Below, in pieces: positions 1 through 6,072 of a stretch of DNA of 7,478 bases; the stretch's first letter is position 1, and each line of letters begins with the position of its first letter. The translations under genes were made by a program, and so were the position numbers. This DNA is from an uncultured Clostridia bacterium (lineage in GTDB: Bacteria > Bacillota > Clostridia > TANB77 > CAG-508), in the NCBI GenBank assembly GCA_947589135.1, contig CANPZT010000064.1:1-7478 (forward strand), read 5' to 3'. The notes below the pieces were generated by a model. That model made no database searches. It was not told the origin of the DNA and saw only the letters and a list, made by a program, of their open reading frames with translations.

Positions 1-267
1 AAAATGAGAGGATTAGATGGATCTCATGGTGTTATGATACCTATACAAAATGTTGATAATTTACAACTTTCTGATGAAATTGTAGAAGCAGTTAAAAACA
101 AAAAATTTCACATTTACTCAGTCTCTACAATTGAAGAAGGAATTGAAGTATTAACAGGAGTTCCAGCTGGAAAAAAGGATAAAGATGGACATTTTCCTGC
201 CGGAACAATAAATTATCTTGTTTATGAAAAATTAAAAAAATATGCAAAAGCAACAAATTCTAAATAA
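1..267 (+). CDS. LonB-like ATP-dependent protease, C-terminal fragment (5' end outside window)
   Basis: The reading frame is open from the first base and ends at TAA 265-267, giving 88 residues, so the gene is cut by the window edge. The start of the fragment (RGLDGSHGVMIP), the block KFHIYSVSTIEEGIEVLTGV and the closing FPAGTINYLVYEKL match the end of the S16 peptidase domain of Lon-family proteases, in the LonB-like form common in Firmicutes. These enzymes are cytoplasmic AAA+ proteases with a Ser-Lys dyad that degrade damaged or regulatory proteins. The AAA+ module and the catalytic Ser and Lys should lie upstream, outside the window, so activity cannot be judged. The internal ATG at position 4 is not a true start. 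The gene converges on the sortase gene and shares a terminator with it. It looks like ordinary chromosomal flank rather than part of the surface cluster. Confidence 0.9.
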   Translation, partial: KMRGLDGSHGVMIPIQNVDNLQLSDEIVEAVKNKKFHIYSVSTIEEGIEVLTGVPAGKKDKDGHFPAGTINYLVYEKLKKYAKATNSK

Positions 268-298
268 TAAAAAATATTTATCTTAGTTAATAATAGAA

Positions 299-337
299 AA
301 TGACCAGAAATCATCACACTCTGATTATCTGGTCATT
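299..337. terminator. Bidirectional hairpin terminator between lon and the sortase gene
   Basis: The left arm AATGACCAGA plus TCA pairs with TGA plus TCTGGTCATT around an 8-base loop, with a small A/T-rich interior region. A T run follows on the + strand (336-342), and TTTTCTATTATT follows on the - strand. It lies 31 bases after the lon stop, and the sortase stop codon (333-335) falls inside its right arm, so it serves both convergent genes. Confidence 0.85.
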
Positions 338-1151
338 TTTTCTTTGCTACAATTACAAATCTTCCATCTTCTGTATAATAGTCACAAGTAGATAATGTAA
401 TTAATTGTTCTCCATATACAGCTGTTTTCTTGGTATCATACAAAGAAGCTTTTTTTGCATTTTTTATATATTCATTATATTCATTTTCATTTTTTGCATT
501 AATAAAATAATAATATCTGAATACATTTTTCTCTGATTTGTAATATACTCTTGATTCAAAAACAGAGATTATTTCATAATCTGAATCTTCGTTATTTGTA
601 GTAAATCTTATTATAGGATGTTCATTATAAAATGATTTATTTTTATATTTTAATAAACTTTGAAACATTGTACCATTTTTATTATTATGCCCATATATTA
701 GTAAATTACTACTTGGTGGATTCCAAACATAGTCTTTATCTAAAAATATAGATCCGTTCATGGAATACTCTTTTTTATAATTATGTGTCATATAATATTT
801 ATTATCTTTTCCTTGTAATACAGGATAATTTATATCTGTATTTTCAATTTCTATCCATCCTACAATATCAGAATTTTGTTTTTGTAATTCTTGTAGTTTT
901 AATATTCTTTCGTTTTTTTGAATTTGAATTATATTATTATTTTGTTTTTGCTTATTTTCTAAAATTACATTATTACTTTCTTGCCCATATATTTGCATAA
1001 TTTTTATTTTATTAACCGAAATTTCATCTAATAAACTCATTTGTTTCTTAGCATTGTATATATCATAACAATACTTAATTATATATATAATACTAAAAAC
1101 AATAGCCATTACTAATATAATACAACTAATTCTTTTTAATTTTGTTTTCAT
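333..1151 (-). CDS. Class B sortase
   Basis: The 272-residue protein has an N-terminal membrane anchor (about residues 7-26), a Gln/Asn/Lys-rich region predicted helical (about 30-95), and a sortase domain (about 96-270). The transpeptidase triad is visible: His155 in YGHNNKNGTMF, Cys256 in LITLSTC, and Arg264 in GRFVIVAKK. The spacing of the GWIEIENTDINYPVLQ block, the NGSIFLD block and the long stretch between His and Cys fit class B rather than class A. Sortases cleave between Thr and Gly of an LPXTG-like signal outside the membrane and join the protein to peptidoglycan. Likely substrates here are the TPKTG protein just upstream and the LPKTG cohesin protein at 5288-6037. The start at 1151 is preceded by AAGGA about 11 bases upstream, a moderate ribosome site, and a TATAAT-like box lies at 1169-1174. 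A terminator separates it from the upstream gene, so it probably has its own promoter. Which peptides it actually accepts cannot be read from the sequence. Confidence 0.93.
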   Translation of the reverse strand: MKTKLKRISCIILVMAIVFSIIYIIKYCYDIYNAKKQMSLLDEISVNKIKIMQIYGQESNNVILENKQKQNNNIIQIQKNERILKLQELQKQNSDIVGWIEIENTDINYPVLQGKDNKYYMTHNYKKEYSMNGSIFLDKDYVWNPPSSNLLIYGHNNKNGTMFQSLLKYKNKSFYNEHPIIRFTTNNEDSDYEIISVFESRVYYKSEKNVFRYYYFINAKNENEYNEYIKNAKKASLYDTKKTAVYGEQLITLSTCDYYTEDGRFVIVAKKK

Positions 1152-1217
1152 TTTTCCATAATTCCTTAATTATAAATAAACTTTCTATATAACACTAAAA
1201 TTTTACTTTTTTATTAT

Positions 1218-1264
1218 ATAATAAAAGCCTACATCAGACTATATAAACATATACTAATGTAGGC
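1218..1264 (-). terminator. Hairpin terminator after the TPKTG surface protein gene
   Basis: Read on the - strand, GCCTACAT (1264-1257) pairs perfectly with ATGTAGGC (1234-1227) across a 22-base AT-rich loop that can itself partly fold, followed by TTTTATTAT. It begins about 29 bases past the stop of the gene at 1293-2420 and separates that gene from the sortase gene. Confidence 0.8.
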
Positions 1265-1292
1265 AGTATTGGTTTAGTTATTTTTTTTTATC

Positions 1293-2420
1293 TTATCTTT
1301 CTTCTTTTTTTAGTAATGCAATTGTTGAAATTGCTACAATTATAGCAACAATAGCTATTCCTAATTCATTTTCTATTCCTGTTTTTGGTGTAGGGTCTTT
1401 TTCTTCTGGTACTGCAACTTCGATTGGGCTAAGTTTAGTATAAATTGATACATTTGTTGTAATTGGTGTTACAAAATCAAATTCTGTTGTTAAAGCTTCA
1501 TCTGCATAGAATCCATCTATTTTATAATTAGCTATACCTAATGATGATAAATCAATTTTTCCTTCTACATCTTCTTTTGTAAGAGTAGTACCTGGTTGTA
1601 CTGGTATAGTAACTGTTTTTTCCATTAAATAAACTGTTACTATAACATTTTCAGTAAAATCATCACCTGCAATTGTTACTTCACTTTCATTACTTTCATA
1701 TAATATATTGTTGTTTTCATCTGTTATAACTACTTTGTTACCTTGCGTTAGTATTTTATCTACTGTAGTTTCTGTGTTTTTAACTTCAAATTCTGTTAAT
1801 TTGTCATTTACAGCTATATACACAACATTCTCTTTCTCAGTAGATGTTATTGTACCATTCATAATTAGTTCTGGTTTGTTATCTCCTGTTGATATACTAT
1901 TTCCTTTTGCGATTTCTATACCATTATTAGATTGTTGGCCATTTTTCTTTAGAGTTACATTTTTTACTTCAAGAGTACCAGCATTAACTAATATTCCTCC
2001 AAATCCATTATTATCAACTGTAACTCCATCTAATATAAGATAAGCACCATTATAAGTTTGTGCACCATATTTTTGTGCTCCTGTTAAAGTAATATTCATT
2101 AAAGTAACTTTTGTTCCATTTGATCCAGCTGTAATTAAGCTTCCGTTATCTCCTGCTGCATTCCATCCTTCTGCTGCTCTTGTCACTGTTTTTCCATTTC
2201 CGTTAATTGTTAATTCTTTTCCTGTTATTTCAATAGGACTTGTTAATACTATATCTTTTGATAATTCAATTACATCTCCATTTTGTGAATCAGTAATTGC
2301 TTGTCTTAATTCTTCTTCGCTACTTACTTGTCTATTTGTAGCATTGGAAAAATTAGGGTTTAAAATCACTGCAATTAATAATGCAATGAAAAATAAAACT
2401 ATTTTTTTCATGTTTTTCAT
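1293..2420 (-). CDS. Sortase-anchored surface protein, beta-helix-like region plus InlB/Flg_new-type repeat, TPKTG signal
   Basis: This 375-residue protein has a signal peptide (about 1-28, ending near NFSNAT). Residues 33-205 resemble the pectate-lyase-like right-handed beta-helix: an opening SEEELRQAITDSQNGDVIEL, then short strand-turn rungs rich in G, N, V, T and L. Residues about 258-330 resemble an InlB B-repeat (Listeria-Bacteroides/Flg_new type), with IDGFYADEALTTEFDF as its core. The C-terminus is a complete sorting signal: TPKTG at 344-348, a hydrophobic segment (352-370) and the tail KKEER. No pectinase catalytic residues are recognisable, so a binding or adhesin role is more likely than an enzyme; this is inference. 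The signal has Thr where Leu is usual, which recalls the (S/P)PXTG preference reported for Clostridioides difficile sortase B. The ATG at 2420 is preceded by AGAAAGGA with 9 bases of spacing. The sortase gene follows directly after a terminator. Confidence 0.85.
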   Translation of the reverse strand: MKNMKKIVLFFIALLIAVILNPNFSNATNRQVSSEEELRQAITDSQNGDVIELSKDIVLTSPIEITGKELTINGNGKTVTRAAEGWNAAGDNGSLITAGSNGTKVTLMNITLTGAQKYGAQTYNGAYLILDGVTVDNNGFGGILVNAGTLEVKNVTLKKNGQQSNNGIEIAKGNSISTGDNKPELIMNGTITSTEKENVVYIAVNDKLTEFEVKNTETTVDKILTQGNKVVITDENNNILYESNESEVTIAGDDFTENVIVTVYLMEKTVTIPVQPGTTLTKEDVEGKIDLSSLGIANYKIDGFYADEALTTEFDFVTPITTNVSIYTKLSPIEVAVPEEKDPTPKTGIENELGIAIVAIIVAISTIALLKKEER

Positions 2421-2812
2421 GATATCATTTCCTTTCTATTTTTATTGATACTGCTCTTATAAAAAAATACTTTAATTAATTTATTATCAATTAATCTGCT
2501 ATCACTTGCTCCTTTTATTGATAATTAAATTTGTTATATTTTTTCACTTTATAGCATTTTATATAATTTTATTATCTCCTTCTATTTCTAATTTATACAT
2601 TTATTTTCTTTATTCGATCTTTTTTTTATTATTTTTAATTTTTTTCTTCTATTTTATATTTATAAAAAACAAAAAGAAAATAATATTTTTATATTTTTAA
2701 AGCTCCTTTATTTTAAAAATTTTTAAATAATTTAGATATCTCTACAAAATATAAATATATTATTTTCTAATAATTAATAATTTATTTTATATACATTTGA
2801 TTATTTTAAAAT
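2421..2812. other. Gene-free AT-rich interval (392 bases)
   Basis: No supportable gene is seen on either strand. Open frames here are low-complexity runs of Phe, Ile, Leu, Tyr and Lys without a convincing ribosome site. The interval should hold the promoter of the surface protein gene that starts at 2420, but no clear -35/-10 pair stands out in such AT-rich DNA. Several AGGAG-like strings occur on the - strand (near 2507-2513, 2577-2583 and 2701-2706). Each leads only to stop codons within a few triplets. No strong terminator was found after the penicillin-binding protein stump, and no riboswitch or RNA gene was recognised. Confidence 0.6.
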
Positions 2813-3145
2813 TTAATTTTTTATATATACTTTACTTTCTTTATTAACTACAATTCCTGGTTTTGGTGTTTGCTCTTTTACCATTTCTGTTTCTTTATCT
2901 AGTTCTTCTGAATCATTTTCTATACTAATTCCTAGTCCACTTTTCTTTAAAATTTTTTCTGCTTCATTAACTGTTTTTCCTGTAATATCTGGTACCTCTA
3001 CTTCTTCTATTTGTTCTATTTCATCTTCATTCCCCTGTACAACTTCTAAATATGGTAACACTTCACTAAATATCTGTCCACCTACTGGTGCTGCAACACC
3101 ACCTCCTTGGGTGATTATAACAACACAAAATTGCTGTGTATACCA
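2813..3145 (-). pseudogene. 3' stump of a PASTA-containing penicillin-binding protein (PBP2/SpoVD type)
   Basis: The - strand frame reads QGGGVAAPVGGQIFSEVLPY (codons from about 3109 down), the typical last strand and helix of a transpeptidase domain in class B penicillin-binding proteins. An acidic linker (GNEDEIEQIEEVE) and one PASTA domain (VPDITGKTVNEAEKILKKSG, ending SKVYIKN) follow, with stop TAA at 2813-2815. Such proteins cross-link peptidoglycan outside the membrane. Everything upstream of this tail is missing: the in-frame stop TAG at 3146-3148 closes the frame after only a dozen non-matching residues, and the serine recombinase gene begins 33 bases beyond it. There is no SxxK, SxN or KTG motif and no signal anchor. 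An internal GTG at 3061 could start an 82-residue ORF, but it falls inside the conserved helix and has no good ribosome site, so this is a broken gene. The missing 5' part is not in the window. Confidence 0.8.
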
Positions 3146-3180
3146 CTATTGTTTTCTTGATTTTTTTATAAATCAGTTAA

Positions 3181-4770
3181 TTATTTTTGACTATTATTCT
3201 CTATATACTCTAAACATCTTTTAAATTCATCTTTAAACTTAAATTTTATTGTTATATCTCCATTTTCTTTTACATATATACAATCTATTAATTCCATCAT
3301 TATATCTCTTGATAATTCTGTAATTCTTTTTTGCTCTTTGAATGTATCTATCCACTCATTGTTTTTAGTATTTTGGATTTCATATTTTTGTTTTTCATTT
3401 TGTAATCTTTCTATATTATTTTTTAATTTTTCTATATCATTTTCGTATTTTTGCTTATATTCTAAGTATTCTTCCCTTGTAATATCTTTATTCTTCCAAT
3501 CTTCATATAGTGTTCTTTTTAAATTTGATATTTTGGAAATTTCCTTTTGTTTTGTAATTATCATATTTTTGATGTTTTCATTTTTAGTATTTTGAAAATT
3601 ACTTTTCTTTATTTGTTTTATAATTTTGTCTGTATCAATTAACAAATCAATATGTAAATTAATAGCTTTCAAAACTGCTTTTTCTAAATTTTCTAGTTTA
3701 ATAGAATGCTTTGTACATAAATTATTTGATTTTTTTCTATATGTGCTACAAATATAGTATTCATATTTATTTCCACTTTTATTGGTACTACTTTTTTTAT
3801 TCATTGCACGCCTACAATCGTTACACTTTAAGAATCCTGCCCATACTGATAATTCTTTTGTTTTTTGAGATACTTTTGTATCTCGTTTGTTTAATTCCTG
3901 TGCTTTTTCAAAAATTTCTTTATCAATTATTGGCTCATGAGTATTATCTACTCTCACCCATTCTTCTTTAGGAACATTTTCTATTTTATGTATTTTGTAA
4001 CTTTTAGTTCTCCTCTTTCCCTGAATAGTATTTCCTATATATACCTCATTGTTTAAAATATTTCGTATAGTAGATGGTGTCCAAGTATAAGAATTTCCTG
4101 CTCCGTAATTATTATAATTCTGCTTAAGTTCTAATTTCTTATGTCCAGTAGGATTTAAAATTCCTAAATCATTTAATCTGTGGCAGATTGCTATTTTTCC
4201 TAATCCTTCATTTACATTCCAATCAAAAATTTTTTTAACGACATCTGCTGCAACTTCATCTACAACTAACTTGTGCTTATCTCTTGAATCTTTAATATAA
4301 CCATAAGATGGAAATGCACCTATAAATTCACCTTTTTTCTTTTTTCCATTTAGTGATGTTCTTATCTTTATTGATGTATCTCTTGCATATTCATCATTAA
4401 TAAGATTTTTAAATGGTACTAAAATTGTATTTATACTTGCCGGATTTTTAAAGCTATCTATAAAATCATTAATGGCAATAAATCTTATATTAAATAAAGG
4501 AAAAATCTGCTCTATATAATTTCCAACTTCAATATAATTTCTTCCTAGCCTTGATAAATCTTTTACAATAATACAATTAATATTTCGATTTTTCATATCT
4601 TCTAGTAATGTTTGAAATGATGGTCTATTAAAATCGGTTCCCGTAAATCCATCATCTATATAAGTATCATAAACTATTAAATCATCATGTTCTTCTACAA
4701 ATTCATTTAATAATGTTTTTTGACTAGTTACACTATTACTTTCCTGTTTTTCGTATCCGATTGTCTTCAT
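3181..4770 (-). CDS. Large serine recombinase, main part (N-terminal catalytic serine in another frame)
   Basis: This 529-residue frame carries most of a large serine recombinase. It holds the rest of the resolvase catalytic domain (about 1-140, with DDGFTGTDFNRPSFQ and VKDLSRLGRNYIEVG), the recombinase DNA-binding domain (about 150-270, with SYGYIKD and WTPSTIRNILNNEVYIGNT), a zinc ribbon (Cys316, Cys319, Cys341, Cys352), and a Lys/Glu-rich coiled coil (about 420-485). Such enzymes cut both att sites through a 5'-phosphoserine and integrate or excise an element. The first methionine at 4770 is not the true start: the YIRLS motif with the nucleophilic serine lies just upstream, one frame away, in the fragment 4736-4867. 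Removing one base around 4755-4762 would join ...LSQEDEDN to GYEKQESNSV and restore a protein of about 565 residues. As written, this product lacks its nucleophile. It may be a decayed gene or an indel error. Confidence 0.88.
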   Translation of the reverse strand: MKTIGYEKQESNSVTSQKTLLNEFVEEHDDLIVYDTYIDDGFTGTDFNRPSFQTLLEDMKNRNINCIIVKDLSRLGRNYIEVGNYIEQIFPLFNIRFIAINDFIDSFKNPASINTILVPFKNLINDEYARDTSIKIRTSLNGKKKKGEFIGAFPSYGYIKDSRDKHKLVVDEVAADVVKKIFDWNVNEGLGKIAICHRLNDLGILNPTGHKKLELKQNYNNYGAGNSYTWTPSTIRNILNNEVYIGNTIQGKRRTKSYKIHKIENVPKEEWVRVDNTHEPIIDKEIFEKAQELNKRDTKVSQKTKELSVWAGFLKCNDCRRAMNKKSSTNKSGNKYEYYICSTYRKKSNNLCTKHSIKLENLEKAVLKAINLHIDLLIDTDKIIKQIKKSNFQNTKNENIKNMIITKQKEISKISNLKRTLYEDWKNKDITREEYLEYKQKYENDIEKLKNNIERLQNEKQKYEIQNTKNNEWIDTFKEQKRITELSRDIMMELIDCIYVKENGDITIKFKFKDEFKRCLEYIENNSQK

Positions 4771-4867
4771 CTTCTTGTGAAAGTCTAATATATAGCGCCA
4801 CTGACCATATTTTGTGTTTTATGGTAGTATTTTCAATAGAAGAATACTTTGATTTTCTTCCTGCCAT
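4736..4867 (-). pseudogene. N-terminal fragment of the serine recombinase with the catalytic serine
   Basis: The - strand frame from ATG 4867 reads MAGRKSKYSSIENTTIKHKI, then WSVALYIRLSQEDEDN, and ends at TAA 4736-4738 after 43 residues. YIRLS is the nucleophile motif of serine recombinases, with Ser30 as the catalytic residue (codon 4780-4778). A strong ribosome site, AAGGAAAGG at 4878-4886, lies 10 bases before the ATG and shows that this is the natural start of the recombinase gene. The last residues (RIRKTGK) are out-of-frame translation, because the following family sequence (YEKQESNSV) continues in the frame of the gene at 3181-4770. The two frames overlap between 4736 and 4770, so an extra base near 4755-4762 is the simplest explanation. 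Confidence 0.8.
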
Positions 4868-4877
4868 TAATTATTTT

Positions 4878-4886
4878 CCTTTCCTT
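4878..4886 (-). promoter_or_regulatory. Ribosome binding site of the full-length recombinase
   Basis: AAGGAAAGG on the - strand stands 10 bases before ATG 4867. It decides that recombinase translation starts there and not at the internal ATG 4770, which has no comparable site. Confidence 0.75.
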
Positions 4887-4919
4887 CTTCTTATATTTTA
4901 ACGTTCTCTTTTAAATATA

Positions 4920-5081
4920 TTAGTCCTTTTTTACTTTTTGCTTTAAAATATTTAGCATACATTCATTAAAACTTTTGTTATTTTTAGAATATGTTATATC
5001 TACACACATATTCTCTATTTTTAATCTATATAAATCTTTTATTTTTGTTATATTATTTATTTTTTTATTCTGATTTTCCAA
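4920..5081 (-). CDS. Small hypothetical protein encoded upstream of the recombinase (TTG start)
   Basis: A 53-codon frame starts with TTG at 5081-5079 and ends with TAA at 4920-4922. AAGGAG at 5090-5095 is placed 8 bases before the TTG, a near-ideal ribosome site that supports this unusual start. The product begins LENQNKKINNITKIKDLYRL and ends with FNECMLNILKQKVKKD; it is basic, Asn/Lys-rich, and has no signal peptide or membrane segment. The gap to the recombinase ATG is 52 bases, so the two are probably co-transcribed. Short basic proteins that end in a helical segment of this kind are often found next to serine recombinases on integrative elements of Clostridia (TnpW-like proteins). The match in style, with a mid-protein VDITYSKN strand followed by a helix, is suggestive only. 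A role in regulating or assisting recombination is inference. Confidence 0.6.
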   Translation of the reverse strand: MENQNKKINNITKIKDLYRLKIENMCVDITYSKNNKSFNECMLNILKQKVKKD

Positions 5082-5089
5082 TTTATTTT

Positions 5090-5095
5090 CTCCTT
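5090..5095 (-). promoter_or_regulatory. Ribosome binding site of the TTG-start small ORF
   Basis: AAGGAG on the - strand lies 8 bases before the TTG at 5081. It is the main evidence that the 53-codon frame is translated and that TTG is its start. Confidence 0.65.
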
Positions 5096-5142
5096 ATAAA
5101 TCATTTTATATTCAATTTTATTCTTTTTTAAAAAATTTTATT

Positions 5143-5160
5143 ACAAATTTGTCCCTCCTT
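5143..5160 (-). promoter_or_regulatory. Orphan Shine-Dalgarno beside a 10-base palindrome
   Basis: On the - strand a full AAGGAGG (5160-5154) is followed within three bases by the perfect palindrome ACAAATTTGT (5152-5143). The only start-like codon at normal spacing is TTG, immediately followed by TAA, so no protein is read from it. It may be a leftover gene start, a minimal start-stop leader, or an operator for the recombinase transcript. Confidence 0.35.
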
Positions 5161-5228
5161 AAAATAAAAATTTTTTTATTTTTTCTTATTTTATTAAATA
5201 TTTGTATATTAAAACATATAAATCTCTT

Positions 5229-5262
5229 AAAAAGCCAGTGCATTTATTTGCACTGGCTTTTT
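5229..5262. terminator. Strong hairpin terminator after the cohesin gene
   Basis: Perfect 14-base arms (AAAAAGCCAGTGCA and its complement) flank the six-base loop TTTATT. On the - strand the hairpin ends in a T run 25 bases past the cohesin gene's stop, ending the dockerin-cohesin operon. On the + strand a run of seven T follows the GC-rich part, so it could also work in that direction, although no + strand gene is seen there. Confidence 0.88.
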
Positions 5263-5287
5263 TTAATGAAATTTACATTTAATAATA

Positions 5288-6037
5288 TTATTTCTTTATT
5301 ACTTTTATGCAAGAAACTACTGAATATATACTTGCTATTATAATAAGTATTACTAATAATGTACTTGTCTTTCCTGTTTTTGGTAATATTCCACTACTAA
5401 CACTATTACTTTCTCTCTTTGTTACACTTGAACTACTTGATGGTACACTTGAATTTTTACTATTATTACTATTATTACTATTATTTGTACCTAAACTTTG
5501 GCTTCCGGCATTATTATTTCCTGATACACTTGGAGTCTGTGTTCCTCCATTATTACTTGGAGAATTTGAGCTTTCTGAAATAATATTTATAGTTACTGAT
5601 TTTGCTCCTTCTGTATAGCTAGATGCTGAAACATCGCTGTCTACTTTAATATCAGTTGTACTTACCTTTGCAGTAGTTCCTGTTGTTGCATTATCTTTTA
5701 CTTTAAATGTAAGTACATAAATATTGTCTGATGTTATTTTTGATGTAGTATTACATATTACTTGTACTGCACTATTTGATCCCATACTTACCCATTTGTT
5801 ATTTGCAACGTTTTCACTTACAAGTTCTAATTTGTCTGTGTCATAGCTATAAGTTGTATCAATTCCATTTATACCATCATCACATTTTGCCGAAATTGTT
5901 ACTGTAAATGTTTCCCCTGGTTTTACAGATGTATTGCTAGCATTTAAACTTGCATTTCCAGTAGCTGCATTAACAATATTAATACTAAATAATATCATAT
6001 TTAATGTCATAATAATTGCTATTATTTTTTTTACCAT
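5288..6037 (-). CDS. LPKTG-anchored single-cohesin surface protein
   Basis: This 249-residue protein has a signal peptide (1-24, cleavage near VNAA-TG) and one cohesin domain (about 28-153). The domain opens with LNASNTSVKPGETFTVTISA, followed by INGIDTTYSYDTDKLEL and IYVLTFKVKDNATTGTTAKV, the usual strand pattern of cohesins. A Ser/Asn-rich linker follows (about 154-215). The sorting signal is LPKTG (218-222), then a hydrophobic helix (226-242) and the basic tail KVIKK. Cohesins bind dockerins tightly in a calcium-dependent way, and a sortase would fix this one to the wall, making it an anchoring scaffoldin with a single slot. The ATG at 6037 has AGGAGGT 9 bases upstream. The gene starts 35 bases after the stop of the dockerin-encoding frame, which points to one operon. 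Two cysteines in the cohesin (52 and 95) are unusual for an exported protein and may form a disulfide. The cohesin type (I or III-like) is not assigned. Confidence 0.88.
   Translation of the reverse strand: MVKKIIAIIMTLNMILFSINIVNAATGNASLNASNTSVKPGETFTVTISAKCDDGINGIDTTYSYDTDKLELVSENVANNKWVSMGSNSAVQVICNTTSKITSDNIYVLTFKVKDNATTGTTAKVSTTDIKVDSDVSASSYTEGAKSVTINIISESSNSPSNNGGTQTPSVSGNNNAGSQSLGTNNSNNSNNSKNSSVPSSSSSVTKRESNSVSSGILPKTGKTSTLLVILIIIASIYSVVSCIKVIKK
5459..5485 (-). repeat. Three perfect 9-base tandem units encoding Asn-Asn-Ser
   Basis: The unit ACTATTATT (+ strand) occurs three times without mismatch. On the coding strand it reads AAT AAT AGT, giving NNS three times at residues 185-193 of the linker between the cohesin and LPKTG. 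Unit gain or loss would keep the frame and change only linker length. Confidence 0.85.
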
Positions 6038-6046
6038 TTTATCTTT

Positions 6047-6053
6047 ACCTCCT
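6047..6053 (-). promoter_or_regulatory. Consensus ribosome binding site of the cohesin gene
   Basis: AGGAGGT on the - strand lies 9 bases before ATG 6037 and within the 35-base gap after the dockerin stop. It is the strongest such site used in the window and suggests efficient translation of the anchor relative to its upstream partner. Confidence 0.8.
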
Positions 6054-6072
6054 AAATTTATATTAATTAGTT

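Larger units (their letters stand above)
3110..5081. mobile_element. One end of an integrative element (serine recombinase plus small ORF), extent uncertain
   Basis: A large serine recombinase locus with a small upstream ORF abuts a penicillin-binding protein gene that loses its 5' part at the junction. This is the arrangement expected when an integrase-bearing element has inserted into a gene with its recombinase close to one end. The left boundary should fall between about 3107, where the protein match stops, and 3145. The right boundary is not visible and may lie beyond the window, so the coordinates given cover only the recognised element genes. An imperfect inverted repeat, TACACAGCAATTTTGTGTTG on the - strand (about 3122-3141), sits at the presumed junction and could belong to an attachment site. 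Serine recombinases leave only a two-base common core, so no direct repeat can be expected to mark the ends. Confidence 0.5.

Noticed and set aside
785..1000. Open frame on the + strand opposite the sortase gene
   Set aside because: It is rich in Phe, Tyr and Leu, as expected from the complement of a Lys/Asn/Gln-rich coding region, and it overlaps a gene with clear catalytic motifs.
2475..2495. Inverted repeat ATTAATT/AATTAAT with a 7-base loop upstream of the surface protein gene
   Set aside because: Such a short A/T-only repeat is expected by chance here; it has no T run or other support as an operator or terminator.
2506..2700. 64-codon + strand frame of Leu, Ile, Phe and Tyr
   Set aside because: It lies in extremely AT-rich noncoding DNA, has no ribosome site and looks like homopolymer translation, not a membrane peptide.
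2813..3061. A free-standing small PASTA protein starting at GTG 3061
   Set aside because: The penicillin-binding protein similarity continues upstream of the GTG in the same frame, so it is the tail of a broken gene.
5307..5618. 103-codon + strand frame opposite the cohesin gene
   Set aside because: The Leu-rich run is the complement of the Asn/Ser linker repeat; the - strand has signal peptide, cohesin and LPKTG.
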